DNA of 64,000 nucleotides from Bettongia penicillata ogilbyi (lineage: Eukaryota; Chordata; Mammalia; Diprotodontia; Potoroidae): contig JAJHZJ010000014.1 in NCBI GenBank assembly GCA_023548195.1, positions 15,042,718 to 15,106,717 of the forward strand. The letters are read 5' to 3'. Position 1 is the first letter of the stretch. Each line of letters opens with the position of its first letter. The notes under the pieces are model-generated. The model was not told the DNA's origin and searched no databases. It was given only the letters and a program-made list of their open reading frames with translations. Of this stretch, positions 23,001-38,000 are shown in pieces. Made by a program: the position numbers and the translations under genes.

Positions 23001-26000
23001 ATGAATTCAAAGTGAGCAAGACCAAACAGTAAGCTGTTACAATAGTTCAGGAAAGAGATGCTGAGGATCTGAAATAAGGTGATGGCTGTGTAAACGGAGA
23101 GGAGCTGGATACAAGAGATGTGTAGGTGACAAGATTTGTCAAATGATTAGACATTTGCAATGAAGGAGAAATTTTAAGATAATAGATATTCTGGATGACT
23201 AGAAGAATGGTGATGCTTTTGATGGAAATAGGGAACTTTGGAAGAGGGGTGGTTTGGGAAGAATGATAATGGATTTTATTTGGGACACAATGAGTTTGAG
23301 ATGTTTGAAAATCCAATGTAGGAAACAGGTGATGCTGGACGAAAGCTTGAAATGAGTATAAAAAGAAGTCAAAGACTCTTTGAGATAAAGGAGAGGAGGC
23401 ATTCCAGGCATTGGGACAACCAACACAAAAGGCATGGAGTCAGGAAATGAAATGTCATGTATGAGGAACTGCGAAGTAGTGTGTAGTGTAGTACACTACA
23501 GTAAGGTAATATATAATGAGCCTGGAAAGATGTGTCCTTACACAGACTATAAAGGGCATCAAAAGTGAAAAAGAAACAAGTTTAAAAGCAAGCATAAGCT
23601 TCGTGGCTCTAACAACAGGAGTGAAGGTCTCAGTTCCATCTCTAAGCTCAAGGGTAGGAGCCCTAGACCAAAAAAAGAGAAACTGCAGAACTTTCCATTG
23701 GCTAAGTCAAGCAGCAGTCTGATACTCCAACCAGCAGCAAACCCACAGCTCAGACCCCAACACACGTCAGAAACCTGCAGAACAGTAGAGCACTGATCAG
23801 ACTTTGCCCTGGATCAGACCCCTCTGGTAGCACTGAAAGTTTGAAATGTCCCCAAGAGCTTTCAATAACATGGAATTCAATACCCCCATCCCTTCCCACA
23901 TGACTCCAAGAGAGCAGCAACAGGAACAGCCTAGTCATTCCCTCCAGAAGTGCAAAGAGCTCAGCCCTAACATCAAGTTCAAAGTCAGAAAGTAGACTGG
24001 AAGAATGGACCCAGCAGTATCGCTTCTAGGACTGTATCCCAAAGAGGTCATAAAATGGGAAAAGGACCCACATGTACAAAAATATTTATAGCAGTTCTTT
24101 TTGTGGTGGACAAGAACTAGAAATCGAGGAAATGCCCATCAATTGGGGAATAGCTGAACAAGTTGTGGTACATGAATGTAAATGGAATTCTACTGTGCTA
24201 TAAGAAATGATGAAAAGGCAGACTTCAGGAAAACCTGGAAAGACTCATATGAACCGATGCTCAATGAAATGGCAGAACCAAGGAAACATTATACACCATA
24301 ACAGCCACAACAAACCGCAAGGACTGTTTTTGATAGACTTAGCCCTTCACAGCAATGCAAGGATCTAAAATATTTCCAAAGGACTCATAAATGGCAAAAT
24401 GCCATCCACAGAAAGAACTATGGAGTTAGAATGCAGAATGAAGTAGACTATTTTCTCTTTTGTTATGTTTTGTTCTGTTTTTCTCATGGTTTTTCCCATT
24501 CGTTCTAATTCTTCTATGCAACATGACTAATGTGAAAATGTGTTTAGTATGTGTAGAACCCATACAAGATTGCATGCTGTCTTGGGGAAGGAAGGGAGAG
24601 AGAGTAGGGGAGAAAATTTGGAACTTATGGAAGTGATGGTTGAAAACTGAAAATAAATAAATTTGGGGAGGAAAAACAGAATGAGCAAACTGAAAAAGAC
24701 CTATTATGGTGACAGGAATGCTCAGGGCACAAATCCTGAAGAGAATGACTCCAAAACACAAGTTCAACTAGACTTTCTAGAAGAGATGATGCAAGAGTTT
24801 TTGGTTTTTTTTTTTAAATTTAAAATTTTTTTAAAAGTTTAAAAAAAAGTTTGAAAAGTTTTTATAAATGAAATGAGAGCAATAAAGGGAAAAAGTGGAG
24901 AAGAAGTAAGAGCTATGTAAGAAAGAACTAGAAAAGGAAATTACAGCTTGGCATGAGAAACACAAAAAATCAAGAAACAAATTGAAAATCATGATGGACC
25001 AAAAAAGAAGATGACTTGAAACAGCTAGTCATATCAACACTCATGGTATACCAGCAACCAAGGGAAACTGTCCCTCTTCAAAGTCACACAAACAGGTCTC
25101 CAAACCTTTTTGAACACATATCCCTTCCCTAGCATTAAAAAATTTTTTGAACATGTTACTTGCACTAAATATGTTTCCTTATTTATAATTACACAAACTA
25201 CTGTAATAAATATTATGTACATTATAAAATCTTCACACAAGTAGAAATTTATAAAAGGATGATATAAAGATGAAATAATATTTGATCCTAGAGTCAAATG
25301 GGAGCTATTGAGTAGGGATGGTCAGACCTTTATCTTGAGAGTTGTGTGGTGGGTAAACTGAGGAGGAGGATATGAGGCAAGAAGACATTTAGAAGACTGT
25401 CACAGGAGTCCAGAAAAGAGACAGTAGTTGCATGAGTAAAAAAAAGAAGACAGATATGAGATGTGGAGGCAGAACCACTACTATGTAGAAGAGAATATGA
25501 GGTGGTGAAAACATGAGAGACTAGAAGATTGGTGGTATCCAAGAGAGTTAATAGGGAAGTATGGTAGACAGGCAAATTGGAAAGAAAGGTAACAATGAAT
25601 ATGATTAAGATAAAAATCCATCAAAACCTGCTCATCCTATGTAACACTCTGATCCACTCAAAATGAAAAGGGGTGAGGTTCTCACTTGTCTCTGCCTTCA
25701 ATGGATACTTACCATTGCAATAAGGTTGTTTGGGGGTGAATTTTTTTAATAGCTGCAGATTTGCTGTAGAAAGTGGTCAATTTAGATTATAGCTTTCCTA
25801 ATAGGCTGAAACTGACATCAGAAAAAAGAGAGCAGGGAAAACTTGTACAACAAAGGGAAATAATGAAATGGTTGAAGGCTGGGGGACAAAGGCAGGCATG
25901 GTTATGTTAGAGACAAGCTGTCTCCTACCTTCCTACAGGCAAAGCCCAGGTCACTCTTCTTATGGAGATCATTACTATAAAGGCTCCAATGTGGTTAAGT

Positions 26001-29000
26001 ACTACTGATATCTCCATTTTACAGATAAGGAAACAAGTCTCAGAGAGGCAAAACGACTTGCCCATGGTCACATGCTTATTTAAGTCTTATAGGAAGCCAG
26101 TATATCTTGACTCTACTACCATGTTGGCCTCCTAATCTTATAAATTGAATAACTTGTGTAATCTTCCTTTTCTTATTATAGAATATAAATCATTTGAGGC
26201 TAGTTGTTTCTAAGTTTCAGGGCAGCTTAATGCCTCTAAGCCATATTTCTCATCTGTTATAGTTTCTTTAAATGAGTTTTTCAAAATTTTTTTGTTTCAA
26301 AAAGACCTTTTGTCTTTATATTTCCTCTATTTCCTATAAAACATTATCCTCTATTTCCAGATATGTCCCTTTCTTCATGCCTTATAACAAAGAATTTTTT
26401 AAAAAGGGGAAGGGGGTAAGTAGTAGATCAGCAAAACTAAATAACACATAAACCAGTGTTATGCACCCACCTCAGCAAAAAAAGAAGAGAGGTGTATTTT
26501 TTTATGTTTTTTTTTTAAGTATCAGCTTGGTCACTATACATACCTAGTATTCAGTTTTGGTTTAAAGTGGTTATCATTATAATAAAAATTATGGTAATTT
26601 CACAGAATTAAAAGTTTGGAAAAGGTGTCAGCAACCATCTCACCCAAACCAAACTTCGTAAGAATCCCTGCTGTAACACAGCTAAGAATTAGTCATGCAT
26701 TCTCTGCTAAAAGACATTCAAAGAAGGGAAGAAACCCGTGACCTCTGAAGGAATTGCATTTCACTTCAGGATAGCTGTTTGTTAGAAGATTCTCCTGGCA
26801 TCGGGTCTAAATTGACTTCTTTGCTCTTGACTATGTCTCTCGGGTCAAACAGCACAAAACTAACCCACCTTTTCAAATACTTGAATATGACTATCATGTT
26901 TCTCTGAGTCTTCAGAGCAGGCTAAACACCCCCAATCTCTTCACCTGCCCCCTCATTTGTCCTGGATTTAGGTGCTTCATCACCTTGGTTGCCCTGCCCC
27001 AAAACATTTTCTAGCTTATCAATGTCCTCCAACTATGGCACTTAAAACTGAACATTATATTCAGGTCTGGCGACAAGGTCTGGTGAGGGCAGTGAAGAGA
27101 GACTCAATTACTTATTTCTTAGAAGTTATGCTTATTTTAACGTAGCCCATGATTGTACTGACTTTTATCTACCACATCACACTGACTCATATTGATCTTG
27201 CTCCCAAATCTTTTTCAGACAAACTGATAATTCTGACTCCATCATGTAGTTGTGAAACTTTTTTGTAAGTTTTTAGATTTTCCCCAATTTCATTTTACTA
27301 AATTTAGCCCAATATTTTATCTTGCTAATATCTCTTTGGATCCCAATGTATCGAGTGTGTTAGCTATCCTTCCCAGTTCACTGTCACCTGTCAACATGGC
27401 AACTACATTTTCATTCAAATAATAAAAATGTTAAATATTTATTAAAAATGTTAACCAGCACACATCCCTAGGGTATGCCCTGATGTCACACGATTAATCA
27501 ACAATTAACAAAATCTAAAATGTTACTCAACCAACCAGTACCTACTAAAAAGAGGAATAAAAAGAATCAATCTCTATCTGCAAAGTGCTGACATCTAGAA
27601 TTATTCTTTGATTCCTTCCAATCAGCTTGTTCTGAATCTATCTGCATGCATTACTTTCTAGTCCACATCTACCTATAGGAAAGAGAGATACTGTAGTAAT
27701 TTGGTATAGTAAATTAGTGAGGCACTCGTACTTTAAAGATTTTAGGATCAAATACAGCACCCAAACTACAGCTGCCACCGCACTGGCAATCTTACCTAAT
27801 TAAGCAAATGTCTAAATGAAGACTAAGAGGAGTAACAGAAGTTACCTGAAGCTGATGGACAAATCCAGCATTAGGATTAATACAGAACCTTCTTTCTTGG
27901 ACATATGTAAATGCCTCCCTTAAAAGTAAAAAAAAAAAAAATTAAAAAGATGTACCATAATGTGCCATGAATTTATAATTCTTTCAAAAATACTGCTTTA
28001 TAACGTAAAGTATCATTGCAGAGTGAAGAAATAGAGAAATCAATGATATGGTATCAAGCAGGACCTAAATTCAAATTCTGCTGCAACAATTATTAGCTAT
28101 GTTAACACTAAGTAAAGCACTTAACTTCTCTGAGTCTTATTTCTCTTACCTACAGAACAAGATTAATTCAATTTAAACCACCTATTTATAGGACTGTTAT
28201 GAAGAAACTTCCCACACTAAAGATTATCGCTAAGACCAGTTTTCATGTATATTCACATCATATTTCTATTTAGAAAGAAGACTCTGAAAATTTATCTTGA
28301 GCAGAATGATGCTTATACTTTGGGAGAGAGCCAAAGTGGAAATTCATTTGGCTTGCCCATACATAAACAAGAGATTCGCTCGCTCTCTGTCTGTCTGTCT
28401 GTCTGTCTCTCTTTTGGATGAGGGTGGATGGAAGAGAGAAGGGTTATGAATAGGCTTCCAAAAAATGTGAAGAGAACAGAAGGAATCACAGACAAGCAGA
28501 GCGGTTTTAATAGTTACATGTTGAATTTATTCTATATTTAAAAAGCAAAGCAAGTGCTACATAGAAATTTGCAGTTTCATAGACAAATGAAGCCCTCCTT
28601 TTATTCTACAATGTAAATGCAAATGTTTTGTTTATGAAGTTCAGAATAAATTTTTTTAAAAAGGAAGATTAGCCTGGGTGAGAAAAATTAGCTACCTACA
28701 TTTAAACAGAATAAAACAAAATGCAATCAGCCTTTAAAATATATCAAATGAAAAACATTTATTAGCTCACCAATTTTTTTTTTAATCTATCTGTTCAGTA
28801 CCAGTATGGCATAAAAAAAGCCAACTTTTTTTTTTTCTCTTTTTGATGTGAATTTAAATGGAAACATTAAAAGTTCTCCTAACAAACTATCTTACTCCTG
28901 TTAAGGAAGCTGACTACAAAGTTAAATTCAGGCAGGTGATTGATAACTCTAATAGAACTTTTCTCACTCTGAAGACCTAGTCAACATTATGCCACAAACA

Positions 29001-32000
29001 CTACATTAGGCTGTGGAATACTTCCTTACCTGTATTTCACTCCAAATGTTTCCATAATGTATGCAATAACTAAGGCAGCACTGAAAAGAAAAATACTTTT
29101 AGGATAACCAATCAAAATTACTCATTAATTAAATACTTTACACAAAGGGTAGCCTCATACCTTCTGGAAATTCCTGCATTTCCATGGACAAGAACTTTTC
29201 CTGAAAAACAAGAATTTTGTATTCTAGTAGACATATCTTAATCATCAACTAAAATATACTCATCACTTTATAAAGACAATTCACATAGAAATAGTCCTCT
29301 CTTTAAAAAAGACTTTTAAAAACAACACACACTTATTTAAAGATTTTATTTAAGAATTCAAAAGCCTCTTCATGATATTTGTACAAATTTACATACTGAG
29401 TTTGGATTTTCTTTTTTTAATGCAAAATGTGATTTTATTGGTACAAGAAGCCCCATGAAGAACTTCCTCCACTAAAGCAAATCAGTAGCTTAATATTATA
29501 ATCAAACCATGATAATGCTAGACACAGCAACAAAATTCTATGAAGGGTTAAAAAAGCTCAAAAAACAAGAATAATCAATACTGAAAATCTCCATCTTCGT
29601 AAAAATGGCAATAAACTTGCTATATCTTGTATTCTTAATCAGTAGCCAAGTAATTCAGATGTTAAAAAAAATGCTTTGACTCCTCTCCACTGATAATTAA
29701 AATTAATTAAGAAAATAAGATTTACCTCCTGTTTGTAAACTTCCATCAATAAATTCTTTAGTCTGAGGATAAAAATAAAGGTTGCAAAAAAAAAAAAAAA
29801 AAAAGAAAACAATTAAGATCTACAAAAAATAAATCACATATAACTGAAAAAAATTCAAGAATATAAATATTTTAGAAATAATAAAATTGCAGAATATGGG
29901 GGTATTTCTTAGTTTCAAACATTTAACAGTTGTTATTTTTAAGTAACTGACAAAGGCTAACTTTGTTCACTTGACAAGTTAAATTTTACGAACAAAACAA
30001 AGAACTATTAAATGGCAGCATTCCCAAAAAACTATCCATAAAAGATTTATTTTAAATAGTTTTAAAACAAAAATATCAAATATATCCAGAATCCCTAGGG
30101 AATGAATAATTATAGTTATATGAATTTTTCTGATAGCTGGAGACTGAAGAAACTCTTGGCAAGTAGAAAGGCTGCTACGTTACAAAAAAGGACTTACGAA
30201 GGATAATCCTAGCAAAAAATGTCATCAAAGAAGTGCACAAGTGAAAAAGATGGGCTAGTCATATGACAAGAGCAAGGGTTAGCCAAAGCAGAGTCCCTGT
30301 GCTTAACTGATATTCTTGCAATTTCATGGAAAAGTGAAGGTGGCCTCCCCAGCATGTCAGGTGGGAACGTATGGGAAAATATAGTTAAGAATCACATAAG
30401 GTCACCCGGCATGCAGTCTGCATCCTTAGCAGGTATACACATCAATAAGATCATGGGTGCATTTAAGTATTTTACTGAGTTTTTCAAATGCAAATCTAAG
30501 TGCATAGTATGTTCTATCTTGTTTAATGGTGTAAGGACAGGGACTAGACCTTCAGTATCATGGGTATAAGGAACTCTTATATAATGAAGTTCCTGCCACC
30601 AATGAAGATTGTAATCTTTTCTATAACTTATAGTAGTTGCCTGGAGAACACTTTATAAAGAGGTTAAATGATTTGTCTAGAGTCACACAGCCAGTATATC
30701 ATGAGGTCTTCCTGACTCCAAAACCAGCATTCCATCCAGTATGCTATGCTTCCTCATTAAACAGCATGGTCAATTAACAAGTATTTATTAAGAGCCTCCT
30801 ACTATGTGCCAGGCACTGTACTAAATAAAAACAAAATTAGTTTGCTTCTAGATGGGTCAATGTCATCACTAGAAAAAATTATGATATGCTGCAGTTAACT
30901 GTGGATGATGTGGCAGATAGAGCTGAACAGCTATGGCACCGGCAGAAATCCTCTCAGACTCTTGATGACAATTTGCTCAGTGATCATTTGTGTGTTTTGC
31001 ATAGAGTGAAACATGTAAGGGCCTGACTCCCTCAGAAGCACAGCACAGCTGATATAAATGGGTGAATCAAAGGTTGCCTTCTCGCAAAAGGTTTTCCCAC
31101 TCTCCAGAAGTTATTATCACCAATGCTACTGATGTCCTCTGATTAATGAATAACATTCAAAACATGTATGATTGATTTCCATGGCACTAATACAAAACAG
31201 TGTCAAAGAGCTTCCCTGGTTACACTGTACCTACTATTGAATCTGGGCTAAGGTGCTATGGAGAATTTACTCCAATATTTAAGAATGTTTCATCACTGTC
31301 ATCAGATCAGAACACTATCTTTATTTTTAAACCAGTTCTCCCTGTCTCACCCAAACTAGAAGTACAATCATCACGTATGGGCCTAATTTTTGCTGACTGG
31401 TATGAAGTTTTGACCTGCTATTTCCAATTTGGGGTGGTTCACATCCTCTCTACACAGCCTGGTGGGCCCCCTGTTACAAAGGCTCACTATACTGGTGCTG
31501 GACTTAATTTGGATACCCAATCAGCTTTCACCCACTGCAAGACTAAGAAATCTATTAGTCTTAGCCTCCCTTGTAACAGGGTTTGCTGTGTGATGCCTTT
31601 ATATGAAGCCAGATGACGATACTTCTGAAAACTAAGCCAGTTTTCCCAAGGCCTCTATAATGTTCAGAAACTAAACTGTATCTTTAGTATCACAACTTTT
31701 CAAAGCACTATCTAAATGCTGAACCAGTCTCCTCATGAAAATTCTTAAATGATAACCATGTCCACATGTTGAATCAATGAAGCAACATGTCCTGTACATG
31801 TTAAAAATATTCCCAGATGTTTCTTCAGGGTGAACATTACCATTGTCTAGCATTAGGAAAAAATTACCCTCACTGATATGCCTATGGGCACAATGATGCC
31901 CTTAAGCTGCTGAGATCTAAAATGCTCTGCTCACATACACTGCAGAGGTGCTGTAATGTCTAATGTGTTTTTACTGAGGTACACTGATAGCCTGAGACAT

Positions 32001-35000
32001 AACTAGCCCTGTCAGAACTACAGAAACAAATTATAAAGTGAAAAGCTCTCAGCCTCTGGGAAAATACTAACATAACAAAATAAACCTATGGACATTACTA
32101 CAGTTTGCTATAATGATAAAAATATTAAACCCTTATATATGCTTGGTTCTATGACTTCATCAATAAGTCAATCAAATAAGAAGCATTTATTAAATGCTAA
32201 CTATGCATGCAATGTGCTAAATAATGGGAACACAAACAAAAATTAAAAAATCTCTGCCCTCAAGGAACTTATATTCTAGTGGAAAAGACAATTTGTGTCA
32301 AAAGATGCAGAGAGGCTAATTAGTATGAGGATTAAAAAAAGGTCATTAGGTTTAGCAATTAAATCACTGGCAGTTTTGGAGAGATCAGTTTCAGCTGAGT
32401 AATGAGGTTGGAAGTTAAGACTGCACAGAACTAAGAAGAGAGAGGAAAGGAAGTAGAGGTGAGTCTTTTATGTACTTAATTATAAACACATTATCTAACC
32501 TATCTGGGATATATTGAGACCCCTGGCATATCTGATAAGCATATCACCTGTTATTTTATTCAAGTCACAGATAAAAATGTTAAAAGTACAATGCCTAGTA
32601 CAGATCCTTGCGGCACACCTCAAGACACTTCCAGAGTTGTCATATAACTTAGATTCAGACCCAGTAATTCTCAGTAACTATCTTTAGGTGTCCTTGTTTA
32701 AACCAATTCTGAAAACAATCAAACTGTACTACCAATTAGCCCGCATATTGTTAATGTGGTTATATTATAATTCCCATAAAGAGGATCAAACTTTTCAAGT
32801 CAATGTGATAGGCGAAGCAAGTTTCCCAGCATAAAATCAAGAATTTCCCACAACTAGTAATGTTCCAGCTGAACTGGAGCTAACTCTGTACTAGGGCAGG
32901 AATATTCACATCAATGAGTTCACAGGTCCAGTATGAGAGAGCAAGGAATGTTTCATTTGTTTTGGTAGCCTCAGTACCTAGCATAATCCATGGCACAGAG
33001 TTTGATATTGCTCATTGATTGATTAATCCCTTTAAAAATCAAAAAGGGAAAACCAGAGTATACCTGTGGTTTTCTTGAATAGGCCATCCTTAAAAAGTGA
33101 ATATAAATTGGCTTCTTATATAATATTCATATATGCACCAATAAAGTTTAATAACCAGTATAATTTAAGCATTCAAGAAAAGTTTGAAAAAGGTACTATA
33201 ACCCTTAAAACACTACATAAATATGAGTTATTATTACTGGATTCTTCCAGAAAGGCATATTATTTCCTTAAATTGCAGAGTTTCATTCAAAACTAAGTTA
33301 CAATAAGAGTCAACTGTGATACATACCATTGGGAAAAAACGTATTATATTTTCAACTGGATTATCTGCAATATCCAGTACCAAATACCTGAAAGTAAATA
33401 AGCAATTTAGAATTAAATTATCTTTATGCAAAGGAACAAGAAACAGTTAATAATGAACACTTCTTAAAACCTTAACTATAAAATACATTAAATGGGTGTA
33501 AAATTTAGCAGAGGAACAGAATCAATATTCAGTTTCACATTATACCTCATATTGTTTCATAAATATTCTCAAAATATTCTTTGAACATATACAGACATAT
33601 GAAAAACAATATCATTCCCATTTTATAGAAGAAAAATCATATGACACATAGAGGTTAAATATCTTAGTCAAGTTAAAAGATAAAATTGAAAGATACATTT
33701 CTCTTTGGTCTCAGTCCTAGCTTAATGATGTTTTAAAATAGCGTTTTTTCCCCCAACAGGTCAAGACAATTTTTAGTATTAATTTTAAGAAGATTTTGAG
33801 TTCCAAATTTTTCTTCCCCCTTTTCCTACTATTGATTTTTTAAAAGCATATAACTTCTTAAAAGGAACATCCTAATAAAATTTGATATTTGTTGCTGTTT
33901 TACTTTGAAACCACAGGTCACAACATGGTTCTCAGCAGGCTCTTAATAAATGCTTGCTGATAGGACACCTCCCAAGTCGGAAGAGTAGGAAAAAGCAAAA
34001 TGGCCCAGTTGCGTCATAGCTGTTTTGCAAAATCCTCAAATATGGACCAAACCAATTCTTGACTGGGGATTTAAAAAAAAAATCAGAGTGGGTAATTTTT
34101 GCAGCCTAGGTCATCATAGGCAGATAGAAAAAAAGGTCTGAGGACACTGGAGAAGGGGTCTAGCCATCAGAGCCTTCTAGAACAGAAACTGAACTAGAAC
34201 TTAGGGCTATGTATGTAGGGAGCGGAGGTACAATACAGTTCGGGGAACAATGCAGAACTGCTGCTTGTAACTCCAGAGATAAATGAAGACTGAGGGTGGC
34301 AGTTCAGGGGAAGGAACAGTCTTAGGCATCAGGTTATGTACTGTGCAAAAAACAAGTTCAGAAGCAAGTGGTAACTCTGTGACTCTGACCTCAGGAGCCC
34401 AGCCCCCACCCTAGTCTGACTCCTGAAACAGCTGAATAACCACAGTAGAGCGAGCTCAGATCAAGAAGTAGACTGCAATTTTGTCTCTGAAGTTCTACAG
34501 TCTTCCACTGACTGTAGCAGTCCATTGGAGCTCCAACCAGGATAAGTCCACAATGATGTTGCTCAGGCCCAAACACAAGTCAGCTTGCAAAATAGACCAG
34601 AAAAATAGTGATCAGACTTTGCTCTGGATCAGATTACTCTGGGTACAATGAAAGCTGGCCTGAGTAGCCCTCAAGATCCTTGAAGGACACAGCACTCAAT
34701 ATATGAAGAATACAAAAGAGGGCCTTGAAAGGTCCAGACATTCTCTTCAGAAGTGTGTATAGCGCCAGTCTCTAATATAAACCCTGGATTTGGGAAGCAA
34801 AACTGGAAGAATGGGTTAAAAAAAAGCTTCTCATCATAAAGAGCTATTATAGTACTAGGGATGTCTAATATATAAACACTGAAAAAAGAGAATGACTTCA
34901 AAATATCTTCAGTCAAAGCCTCAAAAATATAGCTGGGGTACAATTTCAACTAGAATTCTGGAAAGAGATGAAGTAAGAACACATATAACCTGTATCAGGT

Positions 35001-38000
35001 TACTTGCTGTCTTGGGGAGAGAAGAGGGGAAGGAGAAAAATTTAGATCCCAAAATCTTATAAAAAATGGAAGGCTGAAAACTATCTTTCACATGTAATTG
35101 CAAAAAAAAAAAATACTATTTACAATAAAGAAATGAAACAGGAGTTTTAAAAAGTGAAGACTTTGAAAATGATTTTATAAATGACAGCTTTAGAGGAAAG
35201 AACTGAAAAAAAAAAAGAAAGCTCTACTGGAAAAGACTTGCAAAGAACACTTATAGTTCAGCATAAGCAAAACCTAACCAAACCAAAAGTGTCTGAAATT
35301 TTGAATGAACCAAGTATAGTAAGTTAATGATTCCATGAGAAAATAAGAAATAATGAAATAAAGTCAAAATACTAAAAAAAAAAGAGGAAACATAAGGTAT
35401 CTTGTATTAAAAAAAAGAATGATCTGGAAAACAGATTGATGAAAGGGTATTTAAGAATAATTGAACTACCTGGAGACTATGACCCCCCTCCTCCCTATCC
35501 CCCAAAGTCTACTTTATTTTAAGAAACTTCAAAAGAAAACTGCCCAGTTTTCAAAAAGCAAAGTGAAAACTGAAAGAATCCACCAGTCAGTACCTCCTGA
35601 AAGAAACACTAAAATTAAAACTCCCAGGAATATCATAGCCAATACCATAACTTCTAGGTCAAAGAAAAAATTTTGCAGCCAGGGAAAAAAGAGAAATCAG
35701 GTAACCAAGGAGTCAGTTAGAATCATATAAGATTTAGCAATCACCCACTGTAAAGGATCAGAAAGCTTTATGATATTCCCAAAGACAAAAGATAAATGCT
35801 TATAACCAAGAATAACATAACCAGTTATAAAAATAAACTACTCTGAAAAACTTAAAAATTGAGATCAATGTGGTGACCAGCCACAACTCCAGAGTGCCCA
35901 TGATGACACTTACTACCCATCTCCTGACAAAGACGTAATGAATTCAGGGACCAAACTGAGGTTTATGTTTTTTTGGACATGACCAATGTGGGATTTAGAT
36001 TAGTTTGACTATATCTACTTGTTACAAAGAGTGTTTTTGTTTTCTTTTTAAATTTAATGAAAGGAAGAGTTGACAGGGAAAAAAATGAAGACTTGTTAAT
36101 TAAAAAAAAATGTAAATTAAAATTTTAAAATGTTAAAAGATGCTTTAAAGTTATTGTTTAAAGAATGTTTTTAGACCATATAATTTTCATACTGGATTTT
36201 CATTTCCAAATCTCCTGGGTTACACCTAAAATAACATGCAAAGAAGACTATGTTTCTAGACACACACACACACAAAAATGGGACATCAACTATTTCCATG
36301 ACACCACCGGAAAAATATTTGGAAAAAATGTTATGTTGCAAGCAATCAATGCAGAAAAATTCTGAAGTTAGTAATCTTCAGATCTGTAAACATTTAAATA
36401 CATTTTGAACTATTCAAGTATTTCCTAGACTCAGAAAATTACTAGGTCATCCTGGAGCCAGAATAGAAATATGTCATTCTTATCTGTCTTTCAGTTGTTG
36501 GTTGCTTTGTCAACACTCTATCTACCTCCCCTGGGACACCCGGATTTTTCCCAGCTGTTCCTAATTCCTTTTAAGTGTTTTTACTTCTCTCCTAGCACAA
36601 TCTAAGAAGTGGTTCTCAAAGATTGTGCCTCCCGTTTCACTAAGTGTGTCTTGAAATCCTAAATTCTCACTGTCAGCTACTTGTTCTCTCTAGCTTGGTT
36701 TTCTATCCACATGTTTTAAAGAAAAAAGCAAAATAGAAGGCAGAAAGAAAGACAGAGGAATCTCAAGGCCCAGGTAATGAGTTGGCTATTCCACTACCCT
36801 GGAACCATTTTTCACTGCCATCTTAAAATTTCAGCAAGCCTTGATGCTTTTTCTGTTAGCAAAAGAAATTTGAGAACCAAGGTTCTAGAGAGCAGAAAAG
36901 ACAAGGGTCATGACACTGAGCACAAAAAGTACTACTTTAGAGGTAGGAAGGTAAGGTTCAGTTTGTGAATATTGTATTCACATTCAAGGATGTCAGGGTG
37001 ACTGGAAGAAGAGTCTGGATTCTGAGTAGGAAGCTTATCATGGCCCACAGAAATGTACATAAAATAAATAAGAGTAATTTTCCATGAAATGAATCCTACT
37101 TAGGAGATCACCTACTGGTGTAATGAAAATTTGCCGTACCTCCTCCTCCTCTTATTTCAGAGGTGGGAGAATTAGGGTGTAGAATGTCAGAGATAGTAGA
37201 AATATTGGTCAGTTTTCCTTTTTTCCTCTCTTTTTTAATCTGCTAGAAGGGATGGGTCTTTGTAGGATCAGAAATAAATGTATTGTAAAAACAAGACATC
37301 ACTAAAAATAAAAAATTTTAAATTTGTCAAGAGGCAAATGGACTATAAAAAAAGTAAAAGCATTGTAAATGTAAGATACCACCGTTATACTGAGTATATT
37401 TAGTGACCTCATACTTACATGACAGGACAGCTAGTATATGAAATAATGAGATACTGAAATGATCTCTTAGAGGGTAATATTACTAAATGCAATATTGCTC
37501 TTTACTGAAATATAAAGTTACTCTTAAGTAAATTTGACATTTATTTAGGAGGTGATTGGCTCAAATCCTAGGGTACTGAAGGGAAGCTCTGTGTCTGAGG
37601 GGCTTGGTAACCATGACACACATTATCTGTAAGTAAACAGTACATAAGATAAAGTGCTATTTCAGAAAATACATGACTTAGTTAAGAAGACACTCCTAAT
37701 TAATTTATTTTAAACTTTGGCAAACCCAATTATATATGATTATAAGTGATTTTGATTTCAAAATCACCTGGCACAAGTTACTTTTTTATGAAACCAAAGA
37801 GAAGGCCATTCAATAAAGCTTCACACTAACCACAACAAGCTTTTATTAGATTTTCTGATGCCTAGGTATGTGATATGTTGAATCCCACTTCCCAATCTCT
37901 CCGACCCCAAATTACACCTACACACATTTCTTACCTAAATAATTGTTGAAAGTTTGGTTTAATAAAGTTTGCTTCAATGTTTTGTCTTATACATATTACA

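Larger units (their letters stand above)
29763..33326 (-). other. STYX intron 5
   Basis: 3.6 kb holding the relics listed at 30,180-33,030. 29,763-30,180 and 33,030-33,326 show nothing beyond an A-run (29,790-29,806). Confidence 0.7.

Noticed and set aside
23482..23500. Short palindrome TGTAGTGTAGTACACTACA
   Set aside because: Only 9-bp arms within an L2-like repeat; expected by chance in a window of this size.
31200..31616. Plus-strand 138-codon frame
   Set aside because: No recognisable domain, no splice context, and it lies opposite a possible transposase relic. Length alone is not enough support.
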